From contig LR746266.1 in the NCBI GenBank assembly GCA_902729315.2, positions 5,648,259 to 5,712,258 on the forward strand: a stretch of 64,000 bases of DNA, written 5' to 3'. The DNA is from Spirodela intermedia. Lineage: Eukaryota > Streptophyta > Magnoliopsida > Alismatales > Araceae. Below, one piece after another: positions 11,330 to 22,522 of this stretch. Each line of letters begins with the position of its first letter. Within the stretch, counting starts at the first letter, position 1. The notes beneath the pieces are model-generated. The model saw nothing but the letters and a program-made list of their open reading frames with translations, searched no databases and was not told the origin of the DNA. A program made the translations under genes and the position numbers.

Positions 11330-13510
11330 ATGAGTATCGGCGCCGCAGCCCACCTCGTCAGCCTCAATTCCGCCGTCTCCAATCTCGCTCGCTCCCGCAG
11401 GAGCTGGGAGGCCCTCCGTATCTTCACCCAGATTCAGTCCTCCTACCGCCTGTCGCCGGACCACTACTCCCTCGTCGGCGCCTTCACCGCTTGCGCCAAC
11501 CTTCGCGCCAATGCCGCGGCAACGCAGCTCCACGCCTTCGCCGTCCGGTCCGGGCTCCTGTCCTTCCGCCATGTCGCCAATTCACTCCTCGCCGTTTACT
11601 CCAGCACAGGCGAACAAGAGATCGCCCACCAACTGTTCGGCGAGATCTCCTCCCCTGACGTCTACTCACGCACCACGCTCCTCTCAGCCTTTGCGAGGTC
11701 CGGGGAGGTCCGTCGCGCCCTGCAGCTTTTCGACCAAATGCCGCAAGGGGAGGTGGCGCTATGGAATGCATTGATCACAGGGTTTGGAGAGAATGGGCAC
11801 GGGGAGTCCGCCCTCCGGCTGTTCCGCAGGATGCGCCAGGCGGGTGTTGAGACTGATCAGTACGCCGTTGCCAGTATTTTGAGCTTATGCGACTCGCCGG
11901 AGTCGTCGGATCTCGGCAGGCAGCTCCACCCGGTGGCTGTGAAAGCTGGGTTTGACATGGCCAGGGCCTCCGTGGTCAACGCCCTCGTGACCATGTACTT
12001 CAACGTGGGGATGATCGCTGAGGCGCTGGATCTATTTGCAGAAGCTGCAGCTGTAGCAGGCAATGAGATCACATATAACGCAGTCATAGCAGGGCTTACG
12101 AGCTGGGGAAGGGGTGAGGAGGCGGCCTGGGTCCTCAAGGAGATGTTGGGATCTGAAGCTTGTTTCAGGCCTACCGAGTTGACTCTGGTGAGTATTCTGA
12201 GCGCATGCTCATCTGAGGAAATGGGACGGCAAGTCCACGCTTTAGCCGTGAGAACAGGCCTCGATGATTCTGCGCTGGTTGGCAACGCCGCGGTCACAAT
12301 GTACTCCAACTGCGGGAATCTGACCGATGCTCGTTTAGTGTTCGACACGATCATGGACAAGGACCTGGTCTCTTGGAATTCTATGCTTTCAGGTTACAGT
12401 CAACGGGGTCGCCATGAATCAGGTTTCGAGGTCTACCGAGGGATGCAGACGGCTGGGTTTCGGCCGGATGAGTTCACCTATGGAAGCCTCTTGGTTTGTT
12501 CTGAAGTTTTGGATCATGTAAACACGATTCTCGCTCTAGTGAACAAGAACGGACTGACCGACAGCACCCACGTTTGCAATTCCCTGATCGTCGCGTATGG
12601 AAAGCATGGAGAGGTCCATAATGCCTACGCGATATTCTGCGGAATGTTCTTGAGGAACCTCATCTCTTGGAATTCGGTTCTATCTGGCTGCGTGTTGAAC
12701 GGCCGTCCATGGATGGGCCTGGAGCTTTTTTCTGCTTTCATGGCATCTGCGCATTGCCCGAATGAGTACACCCTCAGCATCGTCCTCAGCACTTGTGGTA
12801 GCATATCGGCTCTGAGACCTGGAAAGCAGGTCCACGCCCACGTGGTCAGAACTTGCTCCGAGTCTGAAATTTCGCTGGCGAATGCGCTCATTACCATGTA
12901 CGCCAAATGTGGGGATCTGGACTCATCTTCTGGGGTTTTCTACGGGATGCCCGAGAAGAATATAATCTCCTGGAATGCGATGCTAGCTGCTTATGCGCAG
13001 AACGGAGATGGAGAACGAGCCCTCTCCTGCTTCAGAGATATGCAGGATCTGGGTGTTCGGCCAGATGGCGTCACGTTCATCAATGTCCTCTCTGGATGCA
13101 GCCATGCTGGTCTGGTCAGTGAGGCCCGCTGGATCTTGTCTTCCATGATCGATCAACACGGGATAGAACCTGGAGTGGATCACTATTCCTGTGTCATCGA
13201 TCTGCTAGCTCGAGCAGGGCACATGGAGGAGGCTGAGACCCTGATCGAGAGCTTGCCGCAAGAAATGGACTCCCGTCTCTGGTGGGCACTGCTCAGTTCT
13301 TGCATCACCCACGGACATGTAAGACTCGGAAGGATTGCAGCTAATTCTCTGCTGGAGAAGGAGCCTGGGAATCCGGCGATCTACGTGCTGCTATCCAACC
13401 TCAATGCCGCCGCTGGCCAATGGGAAGAGGCTTCCGCCATGAGGAAGCAAATGAGGATGAGCGGAGCTCTGAAGCAGCCGGGTTGCAGCTGGCTTGAGCT
13501 GCAGGGTTGA
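11330..13510 (+). CDS. PLS-class (E subclass) pentatricopeptide repeat protein, At3g49740-like
   Basis: This is an intronless 726-aa protein with alternating P, L and S repeats. Such proteins usually bind organelle RNA and act in C-to-U editing, recruiting a DYW deaminase in trans when, as here, they lack their own. The start is the ATG at 11330. The repeats run from about residue 10 to 620 (for example LVSWNSMLSGYSQRGRHESG, IISWNAMLAAYAQNGDGERA, VTFINVLSGCSHAGLVSEAR). They are followed by E1/E2 motifs (WWALLSSCITHGHVRLGR, IYVLLSNLNAAAGQWEEA) and a stop right after QPGCSWLELQG, so there is no DYW domain. The unusual VARIED opening repeats and the QVHALAVRTG/QVHAHVVRT blocks match Arabidopsis At3g49740 by eye. 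The next gene starts only 118 bp downstream. Confidence 0.94.
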   Translation: MSIGAAAHLVSLNSAVSNLARSRRSWEALRIFTQIQSSYRLSPDHYSLVGAFTACANLRANAAATQLHAFAVRSGLLSFRHVANSLLAVYSSTGEQEIAHQLFGEISSPDVYSRTTLLSAFARSGEVRRALQLFDQMPQGEVALWNALITGFGENGHGESALRLFRRMRQAGVETDQYAVASILSLCDSPESSDLGRQLHPVAVKAGFDMARASVVNALVTMYFNVGMIAEALDLFAEAAAVAGNEITYNAVIAGLTSWGRGEEAAWVLKEMLGSEACFRPTELTLVSILSACSSEEMGRQVHALAVRTGLDDSALVGNAAVTMYSNCGNLTDARLVFDTIMDKDLVSWNSMLSGYSQRGRHESGFEVYRGMQTAGFRPDEFTYGSLLVCSEVLDHVNTILALVNKNGLTDSTHVCNSLIVAYGKHGEVHNAYAIFCGMFLRNLISWNSVLSGCVLNGRPWMGLELFSAFMASAHCPNEYTLSIVLSTCGSISALRPGKQVHAHVVRTCSESEISLANALITMYAKCGDLDSSSGVFYGMPEKNIISWNAMLAAYAQNGDGERALSCFRDMQDLGVRPDGVTFINVLSGCSHAGLVSEARWILSSMIDQHGIEPGVDHYSCVIDLLARAGHMEEAETLIESLPQEMDSRLWWALLSSCITHGHVRLGRIAANSLLEKEPGNPAIYVLLSNLNAAAGQWEEASAMRKQMRMSGALKQPGCSWLELQG

Positions 13511-13628
13511 AGGTAGGGGCACTATTGGGTTAAAAGCTCTCTCGGAGGGCCTTTATAGGGTCGACTGGTTCGAACACGGCGATTGGGCGGCTTCTTCTCC
13601 CTCCCTTCTCCGAGCTTTCGTCTGCGGC

Positions 13629-14589
13629 ATGGATTTGATGGGGTGCTCCAAGGTGGGAGCTTGGAGGGAAGCACTCTCCTCCTACCAGGCAAGCCTCGAG
13701 TCGCTCCATAAGCCAGAGCTCCTCCCTCTGGATGATTTCTACCAGAACCAGCTACCTCTGCTTCTCAAGCAGAGGGACCCCGAGCCCTACATGAGCAAGC
13801 CGGAACTGTCCAAGCTCATGCAGTGGAAACTCTCCCGGGGGAAATGGAGGTAACCGCCGATCGAGTCATCCCCTATCGAATATTAGGGCTTTTCGCCGGT
13901 CATCTTCAACAATCTGAATTAGGGTTTGGGGTCTCTCAGGCCGCGGCTGCAGGATTTCGTGTCCAAGCTGGAGGAAACGCAGGTCGAATCCGCCTCCCGG
14001 AGGGCCTTCGGGGCTCTTCCTGATCTCTCCAAGGCCATCTCGGAGCTGACGACTCTGAAGGGCGTCGGCCCGGCGACGGCATCCGCCGTGCTTGCGGCCT
14101 ATGCTCCCGATCTCGGCCCGTTCATGTCTGATGAGGTGACTCACTCTCCCCATCCTCTCGAGATCGAGCGCTCTGATTTCTAGACCAGTAGAGAGAGAGG
14201 GAAGTCTCCCTGTTTGAGGACTAAAACCTCCCTGTTTTGACTCCATTGGAAGGCGATGATGGCGGCGCTGGGGAACAAGGAGTACACCTTGAAGCAGTAT
14301 CTCGCCTTTGCCAGAAAGCTACAGAAGAAAGCGAAGGTCAGCCATTTCATCCCTCCTCTGGTTCCGCCATTTCTGCTTCCCCGAGCTTGATATGGGCTAA
14401 AACCCTGCGGACGGATTGATCCACTCTACTCTACAGGAACTGACCGAGGAAGGGTGTCCCTTCACCGCCTCGGACGTTGAACGGGCACTGTGGAGCTTCT
14501 CCGTGGGACGTCAGGGGCCACAATCTCCGGCATCGAAGAACTCGAAAGGGACCCCTCGGGGAGGGGCCAAGCGGAAGAGAAACGCATGA
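13629..14589 (+). CDS. Small helix-hairpin-helix protein of unknown function
   Basis: Four exons (13629-13849, 13940-14135, 14253-14336, 14437-14589) give 217 aa with matching phases and good splice sites. The N-terminus begins MDLMGCSKVGAWREALSSYQ and goes on to the SKPELSKLMQWKLSRGKWRP block. The middle carries a helix-hairpin-helix motif, LTTLKGVGPATASAVLAAYA, of the kind used by DNA glycosylases and other proteins to grip the DNA backbone non-specifically. The third exon gives NKEYTLKQYLAFARKLQKKA. The C-terminus has FTASDVERALWSF and a basic tail (GGAKRKRNA) that looks like a nuclear localisation signal. I recognise the architecture as that of a conserved but uncharacterised eukaryotic family; nuclear, DNA-linked action is inference. 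The start was chosen as the last in-frame ATG before the conserved block; an open frame extends upstream to 13494. Confidence 0.85.
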
Positions 14590-17500
14590 TCGAAGCTTCA
14601 ACCACCAAGACGAAAACCTAACCCTACGAATCAACGCGGTCGACAAGTGTCCGTCCTGTTCTATCACATAAAACTGTCATCTTGGGCTGTTTGTCTGGCG
14701 GGCGATCTCCGTGGACAGCCGAGAGAGCCCAAGAAGGTCGCGAGATGGGCACCAATGGCGTCGCATGTTTCTCACCTGAGAATACATCCATGAGCCCATT
14801 ATCAGCATCTAATGACCAGGGCGAGATCGTTCAAGCTCCACGGATAAAAGGCCCCCCCAATCCCCCCCCTCATCAATTTGTGGGCGGATGGATGCTGGCC
14901 CATTTGAGTGGGTGGGTCCACAATGAGGCGTTCCCTTACAGTCACTGGTGGGCCCAGATACGACCACGGCCATTCCCCTCGTAATAGCTCAAGTCAACTC
15001 TTGGGGGAGACTTTGCGATAAAATCCAGCACTTCGCTATTAATGCGCGAGCCGTGGTCCCAACTTGATGGAAAATGGCCTAGATCAGCCACATAGAGTAC
15101 ATGAGAAAGAAAGGGAGAGAGGAAGAGAGAGAGATTTATGCACGAACCAGTCAGTGAATAGGAAAATACATCTACCGAAGGAGGCGGCATTTCATGTGGA
15201 GACGAGTTATGCACGCCTTACGATCTTCCGACCGTCCCCTCAATGGCGACTTTCCACTGATCAGGTTGACCACCGGGGAGGGGAGCCCCGCCCGCTGCCG
15301 CAGCCCGGTCGGTGGGCAGCGGGGTATGGCCGTCGTAGACGAGGAGTTCAGAAAAAATCTCGACTTTCAAGAGCCAAGCATAATTACGTTGTTTTAGATT
15401 ATAGCCTATGATTTTTCAGCACAATGTGAAAGACCCGCGTGATTTATCACAGATTCTCACCAACAGCCTCTCTCTCTCTCTCTCTCTGGATACCCCTCCG
15501 TCCATCCCATCCATGCGAGCTCCACTCACAAGCCATCATCGGAACCTTCGGACTGAGCGGACTACGGGAGGGCGCCGACGAGAGGGCAGCTGCGAAAACC
15601 CACCTGTCCGAGAGGTCGCTTGAATTCTTCATGCCGACGGTGTCAGTCGACAGATCTGCCGCAGTCTCTGGAAGATTTACGCCCATCAGAGAGCTAATTG
15701 AAGGGAGAGAAGTCTGAACAGGGAGGGTATCCAGCTCAAGTTGCGTCATTTCCGGAGCTAATTATTGGGGGAAAGGGCACGTGAATAAGGCGGCGGCATC
15801 AGGACCCTTCGAATCGGCACGTGCATGGCTCCCAAGCGCGCAGCCGTGCCAGCCTCAGCTGTCGGTCGCTAGAAGCTTGAAGTCGGCGTGGCTTCCAGCC
15901 GACGTGCCGAGGGTCGGTCGGAATCTTACAGCGCGGCGAGGTAGCTCACGTTAATACGCACATGGCGCCGGCCGAGAGCCCTTGTGCCATCGGCAGGTGG
16001 AGCCCCGTGGGTCTCCGCCCATTTTCCCCCACACGCGGCGGCTTCTGTAGCACAGAGTCGCCGCCTTCTTCTTTCTTGTTTATCCCTCCGTCCCAGCCAT
16101 TTTGCCGACGATCTCCAGGTGTCGGTGCCCTCACATCCCCTCTCTGTTGATCGAACAGAGCTGTAAGGGGAGGGGAGGGCTCGATCGCCGCAGCACCGAC
16201 GGTGCTCTAATGGCGCCGGCCGGCGAGGAGAGAGGGGCCGGTTGCCCACGAGAATGGTGGGAACTGGGAAAGGGTTTTACCATGGCAGTCCACCGGCCCT
16301 ACTGTGTCTCTCTCCAGCGGACAATAAAGCGAGCAGCTTCAGTATGTGATCAGGTCTTCGAACCAGAAATATAATCGCCTCTGCAGGGATTTCAAACTAC
16401 CCCGGCGGCGCCGTCACGTGCAGGCTCGCCGGCGTCGTTACGGTGGACGAGCCCTACCACGGTCTCTGTGTCTTATCTCCGGCGAGCGACGAGCCCGTCC
16501 CTATCTCTTTCCTGTCCCTCCGCTTGTCGTCTACCGTCGCCGCCGCAGCAATCCTACAGAGAGAGAGAGATGAAAGTTCGAATTTTTATGTTTTATAAAT
16601 CAAGGTACCTTACGGACCAATAAATATGGATGCGATCCTACGAAAGTCTGCAGTAGTTAATGTGGCGTGTGATCTCTCACGAAGAGGGCATGGCCTCTCC
16701 CTTCACGGAGAGGAGAGCAGAGCCCAGCTGGCGCCGCTCGGCGGCGGAGCCCCGACCCGTCCGCCGGCGAGCGGCCGTCGGCAGGCACGGAAGGAACCCA
16801 AGGAAGGAGGCCACACGAGCGTGGCGTGTAGGTCTGTCTGTGCAGCAATTACACTGACGACGGAGGAGGGCATCGATGGGGGGGAAAGTGGAGTGGACCC
16901 CCTCTTAAAAATCGGACAAGTAGCAGGAAGAGTCTTAGCCGTGGATTTCCCTCTCTCCTCTCTCTCTCTCTACCTCTTCCCCATTATGCGCATTGAAATA
17001 TATTCCACGTAAGAAAACAAATGCAATAAATGTCGGGATAAGGCCAGTTCCTCGAGATTTCCGGGTTTCATCCGCGACTGGGGAAATAGAGAGGAAAGCG
17101 AAAGAAAAATGCGGGCCAGCTATGCTCTCCTCTCTCTCCCAGACTACGATTTCTGTTTGTTTTGACGTAGCAGCTGGGGGCATAGAACAGAAAGGGGGGG
17201 GGCACTGCGTAACGTGAAAGTGTGGGCCAGCGGGAAGGAGGAACGAGGAGGAAAGAAGAAGAAGGATCCTGTCGATGAGTTTAATCCCGCGCCACCGTCC
17301 AGAACAGATCGACCTTCCTATTCTTCGGGTACCAACCAGGGAGTAGTAGAGTCCGTCCCGTCGGAGGGCCGTCGGCTTTCTTATTGAGGTTGACGGCATC
17401 GGTCTTCCTGAGATCTTGCGCACGTGCAGGCACGGCTAGGTCTCGGACGGATCGCCGGCCCTCTTCGCCTCAGGGGCCTCGGTCGCCGTCGGCGGCCGCT

Positions 17501-17952
17501 GTTAGAGTTGAAACGGAGGGAAGCTCTCTCCATCTGTGTAATAAAGGTTGGGGGGTAATTGTCGTCGTAGAGGGCAGGAAAGGGCATCCACCGTCGCTTA
17601 TTGGAGCTCCTCCCCTCTCACTCCCTTACTTTTTTCCGGAAAGCATAGCTGCTTGCAAGCTGTAACTGACGAGGACCAAGTTTTGGACTCTTCCTCCTTC
17701 CTTCCTTCCTTCCTTCTCCTCCCCCCTTCCTCCATTACCGACGTCTCTCTCTCTCTCTCACTCTGGCTCTGTCTGTGGCTCTCCAGGCTCTCCACTGAAA
17801 TGAAGTAGGAGAATAGGAGAAGAGGAGGAACAGAGGAGGTGCATTGGGGGTTCGTTGCTCTGTGCACTATGTGAAAGAGGGACCTGGAGATTTGGCTTTA
17901 GAGGAAGAAGGGTGGGGAGGGGAAGGAAGGGGATAAGAGAAGGGAGGTGGCG
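14590..17952. other. Intergenic, GC-rich with short CT/GA tracts; CslC promoter at its right end
   Basis: No protein family or structured RNA was recognised in these 3.4 kb. Open frames are short, overlap on both strands and do not resemble proteins. CT tracts occur at 15,469-15,488 and 17,743-17,762, GA tracts at 15,115-15,135 and 16,558-16,570, and a CTTC run at 17,693-17,716. The last few hundred bases, ending in a purine-rich leader before the ATG at 17953, should hold the CslC promoter and 5' UTR. Confidence 0.5.
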
Positions 17953-20439
17953 ATGGCGCCATCGTTGTTCTGGTGGTCCAACGAGAAGCCGCGGGCGACG
18001 CCAGTGGTCGTCAAAATGTCGAACCCCAACTACTCCGTTGTGGAGCTGTCGTCCCCCGAGGAGGATGACCTCGCCGCCCTCTCCTCCCCCGGCGGCCTCA
18101 AGGGAGCCCGCGGGAGGAACGCCAAGCAACTCACATGGGTCCTCCTCCTCCGCGCCCACCGAGCCGCCGGGTGCCTCTCCTCTCTTGCCGCCGCCGCCTC
18201 CAGCGTCGCCTCCGCTGTCCGCCGCCGAGTCGCCTCGGGGAGGACCGACGCCGCCGACGAGGAGCAGGAGGAGAAGGAGGAGATGGTGCCGGTAGCCAGC
18301 CGGGGATTGCGGGCGCGGTTCTACTCCTGCATCAAGCTGTTCCTCTTCCTGTCACTGGCGATGCTGGGCTTCGAGGTAGCGGCCTATTTCAAGGGATGGC
18401 ATCTGGGCGGCGCCGCCCCAGAGCTTCAGCGGCTCCTCGCCTACGGCCCTCTCCGCGTACGGAGCATCTTCGACTGGTTCTACTCGGGGTGGGTGATGGT
18501 GAGAGCGGAGTACCTCGCTCCCCCTCTCCAGTTCCTTGCCAACGTCTGCGTCGTCCTCTTCCTCATCCAGAGCGCCGATCGTCTCGTCCTCTGCCTCGGC
18601 TGCTTCTGGATTAAGCTGAGAAAGATCAAGCCGGTGCCCAAAAGCGACGGCTCCGCCGGGGCGAAAGAGGGGGACCTCGAGTCCGGCGCCGACAAAGGCT
18701 TCTTCCCCATGGTTCTCGTCCAGATCCCTATGTGCAATGAGAAGGAGGTAGGCCGAGAAAATTTCCCCATCTGCAACTCTCGATCGGTTTAATGAATCCC
18801 CTCTCCATGGCAACGACAGGTCTATCAGCAGTCCATCGCCGCCATCTGCAATTTGGACTGGCCGAGGACGAACATGCTGATCCAGGTGCTCGACGACTCG
18901 GACGATCCCCTTTCCCGGGTCCTGATCGAGGAGGAGGTTGCTAAGTGGAAGAACGACGGCGCCAACATCGTGTATCGCCACCGGGAGATCCGGGAGGGGT
19001 ACAAGGCCGGCAATCTCAAGTCCGCAATGAACTGCAGCTACGTCAAGGACTACGAGTTCGTCGCCATCTTCGACGCCGACTTCCAGCCCGGCCCCGACTT
19101 CCTGAAGAAGACGGTCCCCTACTTCAGGGTGAGGGCGGCTCCCGATCCCCATTGACAGTCTAATCTAAAACTCATTCTCCATCCGGTGGGGGATGTGGCT
19201 GGGTTCTGACGGCGAGGAGGAATGGTGGTGGGTTGCAGGACAACGAGGAGCTGGGTCTGGTGCAGGCGCGATGGTCCTTCGTCAACAAAGACGAGAATGT
19301 GCTGACCCGGCTGCAGAACATCAACCTGTGCTTCCATTTCGAGGTAGAGCAGCAGGTAAACGGCATCTTCCTCAACTTCTTCGGTTTCAACGGGACGGCC
19401 GGCGTCTGGAGGATCAGGGCTCTGGAGGAATCCGGCGGCTGGATGGAGCGGACGACGGTAGAGGACATGGACATCGCCGTCCGCGCGCACCTCAATGGTT
19501 GGAAGTTCGTCTTCCTCAACGATGTCGAGGTCTGTAATCCCCCAACTCGAACCCTTGTTCGCCGCATTTCCCCGCCGTGATCGCGTGGGATCTCTGAATT
19601 CTGTGGGTCGCCGCATTTCAGTGCCAGTGTGAGCTGCCGGAATCTTACGAAGCCTACCGGAAGCAGCAGCACCGGTGGCATTCGGGCCCCATGCAGCTCT
19701 TCCGCCTGTGCTTTCCAGAGATCATCCGGGCCAAGGTCTGATGCCACCTCCGTAAGAATTCGCCATGGCGGATCTCGAACTCTAGCTTACGAGAAGCTGT
19801 TCTTCCTTTTCCACGCAGATCGGATTCTGGAAGAAGTCCAACCTGATCCTCCTCTTCTTCCTCCTCCGGAAGCTGATACTGCCGTTCTACTCCTTCACTC
19901 TTTTCTGCATCATCCTCCCGATGACCATGTTCGTGCCGGAGGCGGAGCTCCCATCGTGGGTGGTCTGCTTCATCCCAGCGACCATGTCCTTCCTCAACAT
20001 CCTCCCCTCCCCTAAGTCCTTCCCCTTCATCGTCCCCTACCTCCTCTTCGAGAACACCATGTCCGTGACCAAGTTCACTGCCATGATCTCGGGCCTCTTC
20101 CAGCTGGGTAGCGCCTACGAGTGGGTGGTGACGAAGAAATCCGGGCGCTCGTCGGAGGGGGACCTCCTGTCCCTGGTGGAGAAGGAGAAGCCCCTCAGAC
20201 AGCGCAATCTGTCCGTTCCCAACCTGGACGCTGCCGCCAAGGAGGGCTCTCTGCAACTCAAGGACCACAAGAAACACAACAAGATCTACCGGAAAGAGCT
20301 TGCCCTGGCTTTTCTTCTCCTCACCGCCGCCGCCCGGAGCCTCCTCTCTGCGCAGGGCATACACTTCTACTTCCTCCTCTTTCAGGGAATCTCGTTCTTG
20401 CTGGTCGGCCTGGATCTGATCGGGGAGCAGATCGAATGA
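17953..20439 (+). CDS. CSLC: Cellulose synthase-like C (xyloglucan beta-1,4-glucan synthase)
   Basis: CslC enzymes polymerise the beta-1,4-glucan backbone of xyloglucan from UDP-glucose in the Golgi membrane. Five exons (17953-18747, 18820-19128, 19239-19529, 19622-19735, 19819-20439) give 709 aa. The protein opens with the CslC hallmark [13 protein letters not shown]. Two N-terminal membrane segments ([32 protein letters not shown]) precede the GT2 catalytic domain. The processive GT2 residues are present: DDSDD, the DADF motif ([13 protein letters not shown]), VEDMD, and QQHRW for the QxxRW motif. Several C-terminal membrane segments follow ([37 protein letters not shown]). Exon borders agree with the conserved reading NEKE-VYQQS, PYFR-DNEE, NDVE-CQCE and IRAK-IGFW. 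The neighbouring bHLH gene mirrors the Arabidopsis pair CSLC6 and bHLH62. Confidence 0.96.
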
Positions 20440-22522
20440 GAATAATAGAACACGAACCGGACGAGCTGGCCAAGCAGATCGTTCTTCCCCTACTGATGGG
20501 GGCGGCGAACTATGAAGATCCTCAGGCTTGAGGTGTAGATAGCTAAGTTCTCAGTCACCCCTTCCCCCCCTCTTCCCCCATTAGATGCTTGATTCTTTCA
20601 GGACACTCTAAATTCTTTTGTAAGAAGATTTTGTTGTCCGAACGCCGGCGACACGAATGAAGACGACGAGATGGATACCGCCGGTGAAATCTCTGGTTGC
20701 TCTCTCGTGGATGAAATTTCATTCATATGATTATCATTACTCTTTTGTATAATCAGAATTCCTCCAACAATTTCGGCCAGGAAAAGAAATAAAAAGGGGA
20801 AAGAAAATGGGTTCCCTCTTTGTTCTCTTGTTTCATCGGAGGATTGGGCGTCTCTCGTTCATGCTTTCTCTTCTCGTCCTTCATCAACGCTCTGCATATC
20901 AGCACCGTCGGAGGGAAGCAGGTCCCTGCTCGTCCATGTCTGTTCCCATTACTAAAAGCAATCTTGTCCACGAAACTATCTTCATCCAAAAAAGACCCAA
21001 ACCATGACACATAAAAGATCGTATCGATCTGATCTAATGACTACAGTGTTGATTGAAAACGAGTATTGACGAGAATCTGGAGGTGTTCGATTGCATCCAT
21101 GGGGAGAGGATGAATTCAGTGTTAAATCGTCTTCATGGTTCTTGACGAATGGAGATTATCATCATCCACACGGAGCAAGTAATTCTTTAGTCGAACTATA
21201 TGATCTACCGAGGAATTGCCCTCGAATGGTTTCAGGGTCATGAACTCGAAACTTTGGTCTGTGTCACCGGTTGGGGGGAAATGGAGTTCTTAAAGAACGG
21301 CTGAGAAGGTAGGAACAGAGAGAGAGAGAGAGAGCATCTACGTCCGAGAAAGCAAGGGAAGCAGAGGCAGAAATACCAGACACCAAGAAAGGCGACCATT
21401 TCAGGAGTCGCTCTGTGGGCAGTGGCTGAGACTCTCCGAGCTCGAGGTTTACAAATGGTGAAGCATGAGAAGACGAGGCTGCCGGAGTTCAGCGGCCGCT
21501 AGTTCGATGATGGCAGTGGCGAGCAGGAGTTCAGCAAGCTGATCGCTGGTCTCGGAGCACGAAGACTGAGAAACCTGCAACTTCATCCGCTCTCTCCCGT
21601 GACGAGATGCCCGTTCGGGCCCCCCTCCTGAGGGTGCCATCCGCCACCCCCGCGGCCTTCCTCTGCAACTTTCGACTGTTTCCTGTACGCTCGTGCCCGT
21701 GGATAGGTACATGGTACGGAGAAGAAGACGACCCCCTATCGAGAAGAACAGGAGCGCCATAGGGTTATCAACTCTGCGGGGGCGGGAACTTTGTAGGATA
21801 AAGATGGGACTCCGCCTAGATGGATTGGAGCTCTACCGGATCGCCGCCGCCTGCCGGCGGGCGGCGGACGAGGCTCTCAACCTTGGAGCCGCCAATCTGG
21901 ATACGGTTACGCGCTGTCTTCTTCACCTTTGCTGCTCTGCGTTCCTCCTGCCGCCATACTGAATAAGGCTGTCGCTCTGGGGGGAGGGCCTGCAGAATGG
22001 GGCAGGCCCCCAGAGACGATAAACCCCTGATGCCTAGCCGGAGATTTACCGGCAGCAGCAGCAGCCACGTTCCGCCCGCTGTCCCCCTGTTTTTTATCGT
22101 CGCTGTCAGATTCATCATCGTTCCCATCTCCCCGCACAACGATCATGATCCACAGTTTTCATGACCCTCCTCTTTTGCCGCTCGCTGCTCTCTCTCCCTC
22201 CCTCCTTCCCTCTCAGTACCTATCGTCTGCCAGACATGGAGTAGCTCGACAGTGCCGATCCCCATGCCTCGATAATACCAGACAAACCCAGATTTTTCTG
22301 TGATTAGCAGGGTTCAGATAACGGGGTTGGTATGGGGAAGGTGAACACGAACTCGAACAGAATAAGCTGTGATTTGTGATCTTGAGACGAGTTTGTTAAT
22401 AATTGGATCCCCCGGCCCCCAAAAAATAAGAGAAAAAAGGGGATGACGGGAGAGGAAAACCCATCTGTGACCAGCGATGAATTAGATCGGCGGCGGCGGC
22501 GGAGGAGGGGGAAGATACGAGT
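20440..22522. other. Convergent intergenic region, CslC 3' UTR and RLP44 3' flank
   Basis: The left part should hold the CslC 3' UTR and polyadenylation signals (AT-rich around 20,720-20,760). A short GA tract lies at 21,319-21,334 and CT-rich sequence at 22,190-22,215. No gene was recognised; small frames here look like chance. The right end, near 22,480-22,522, is the 3' UTR of RLP44 on the minus strand. Confidence 0.45.
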
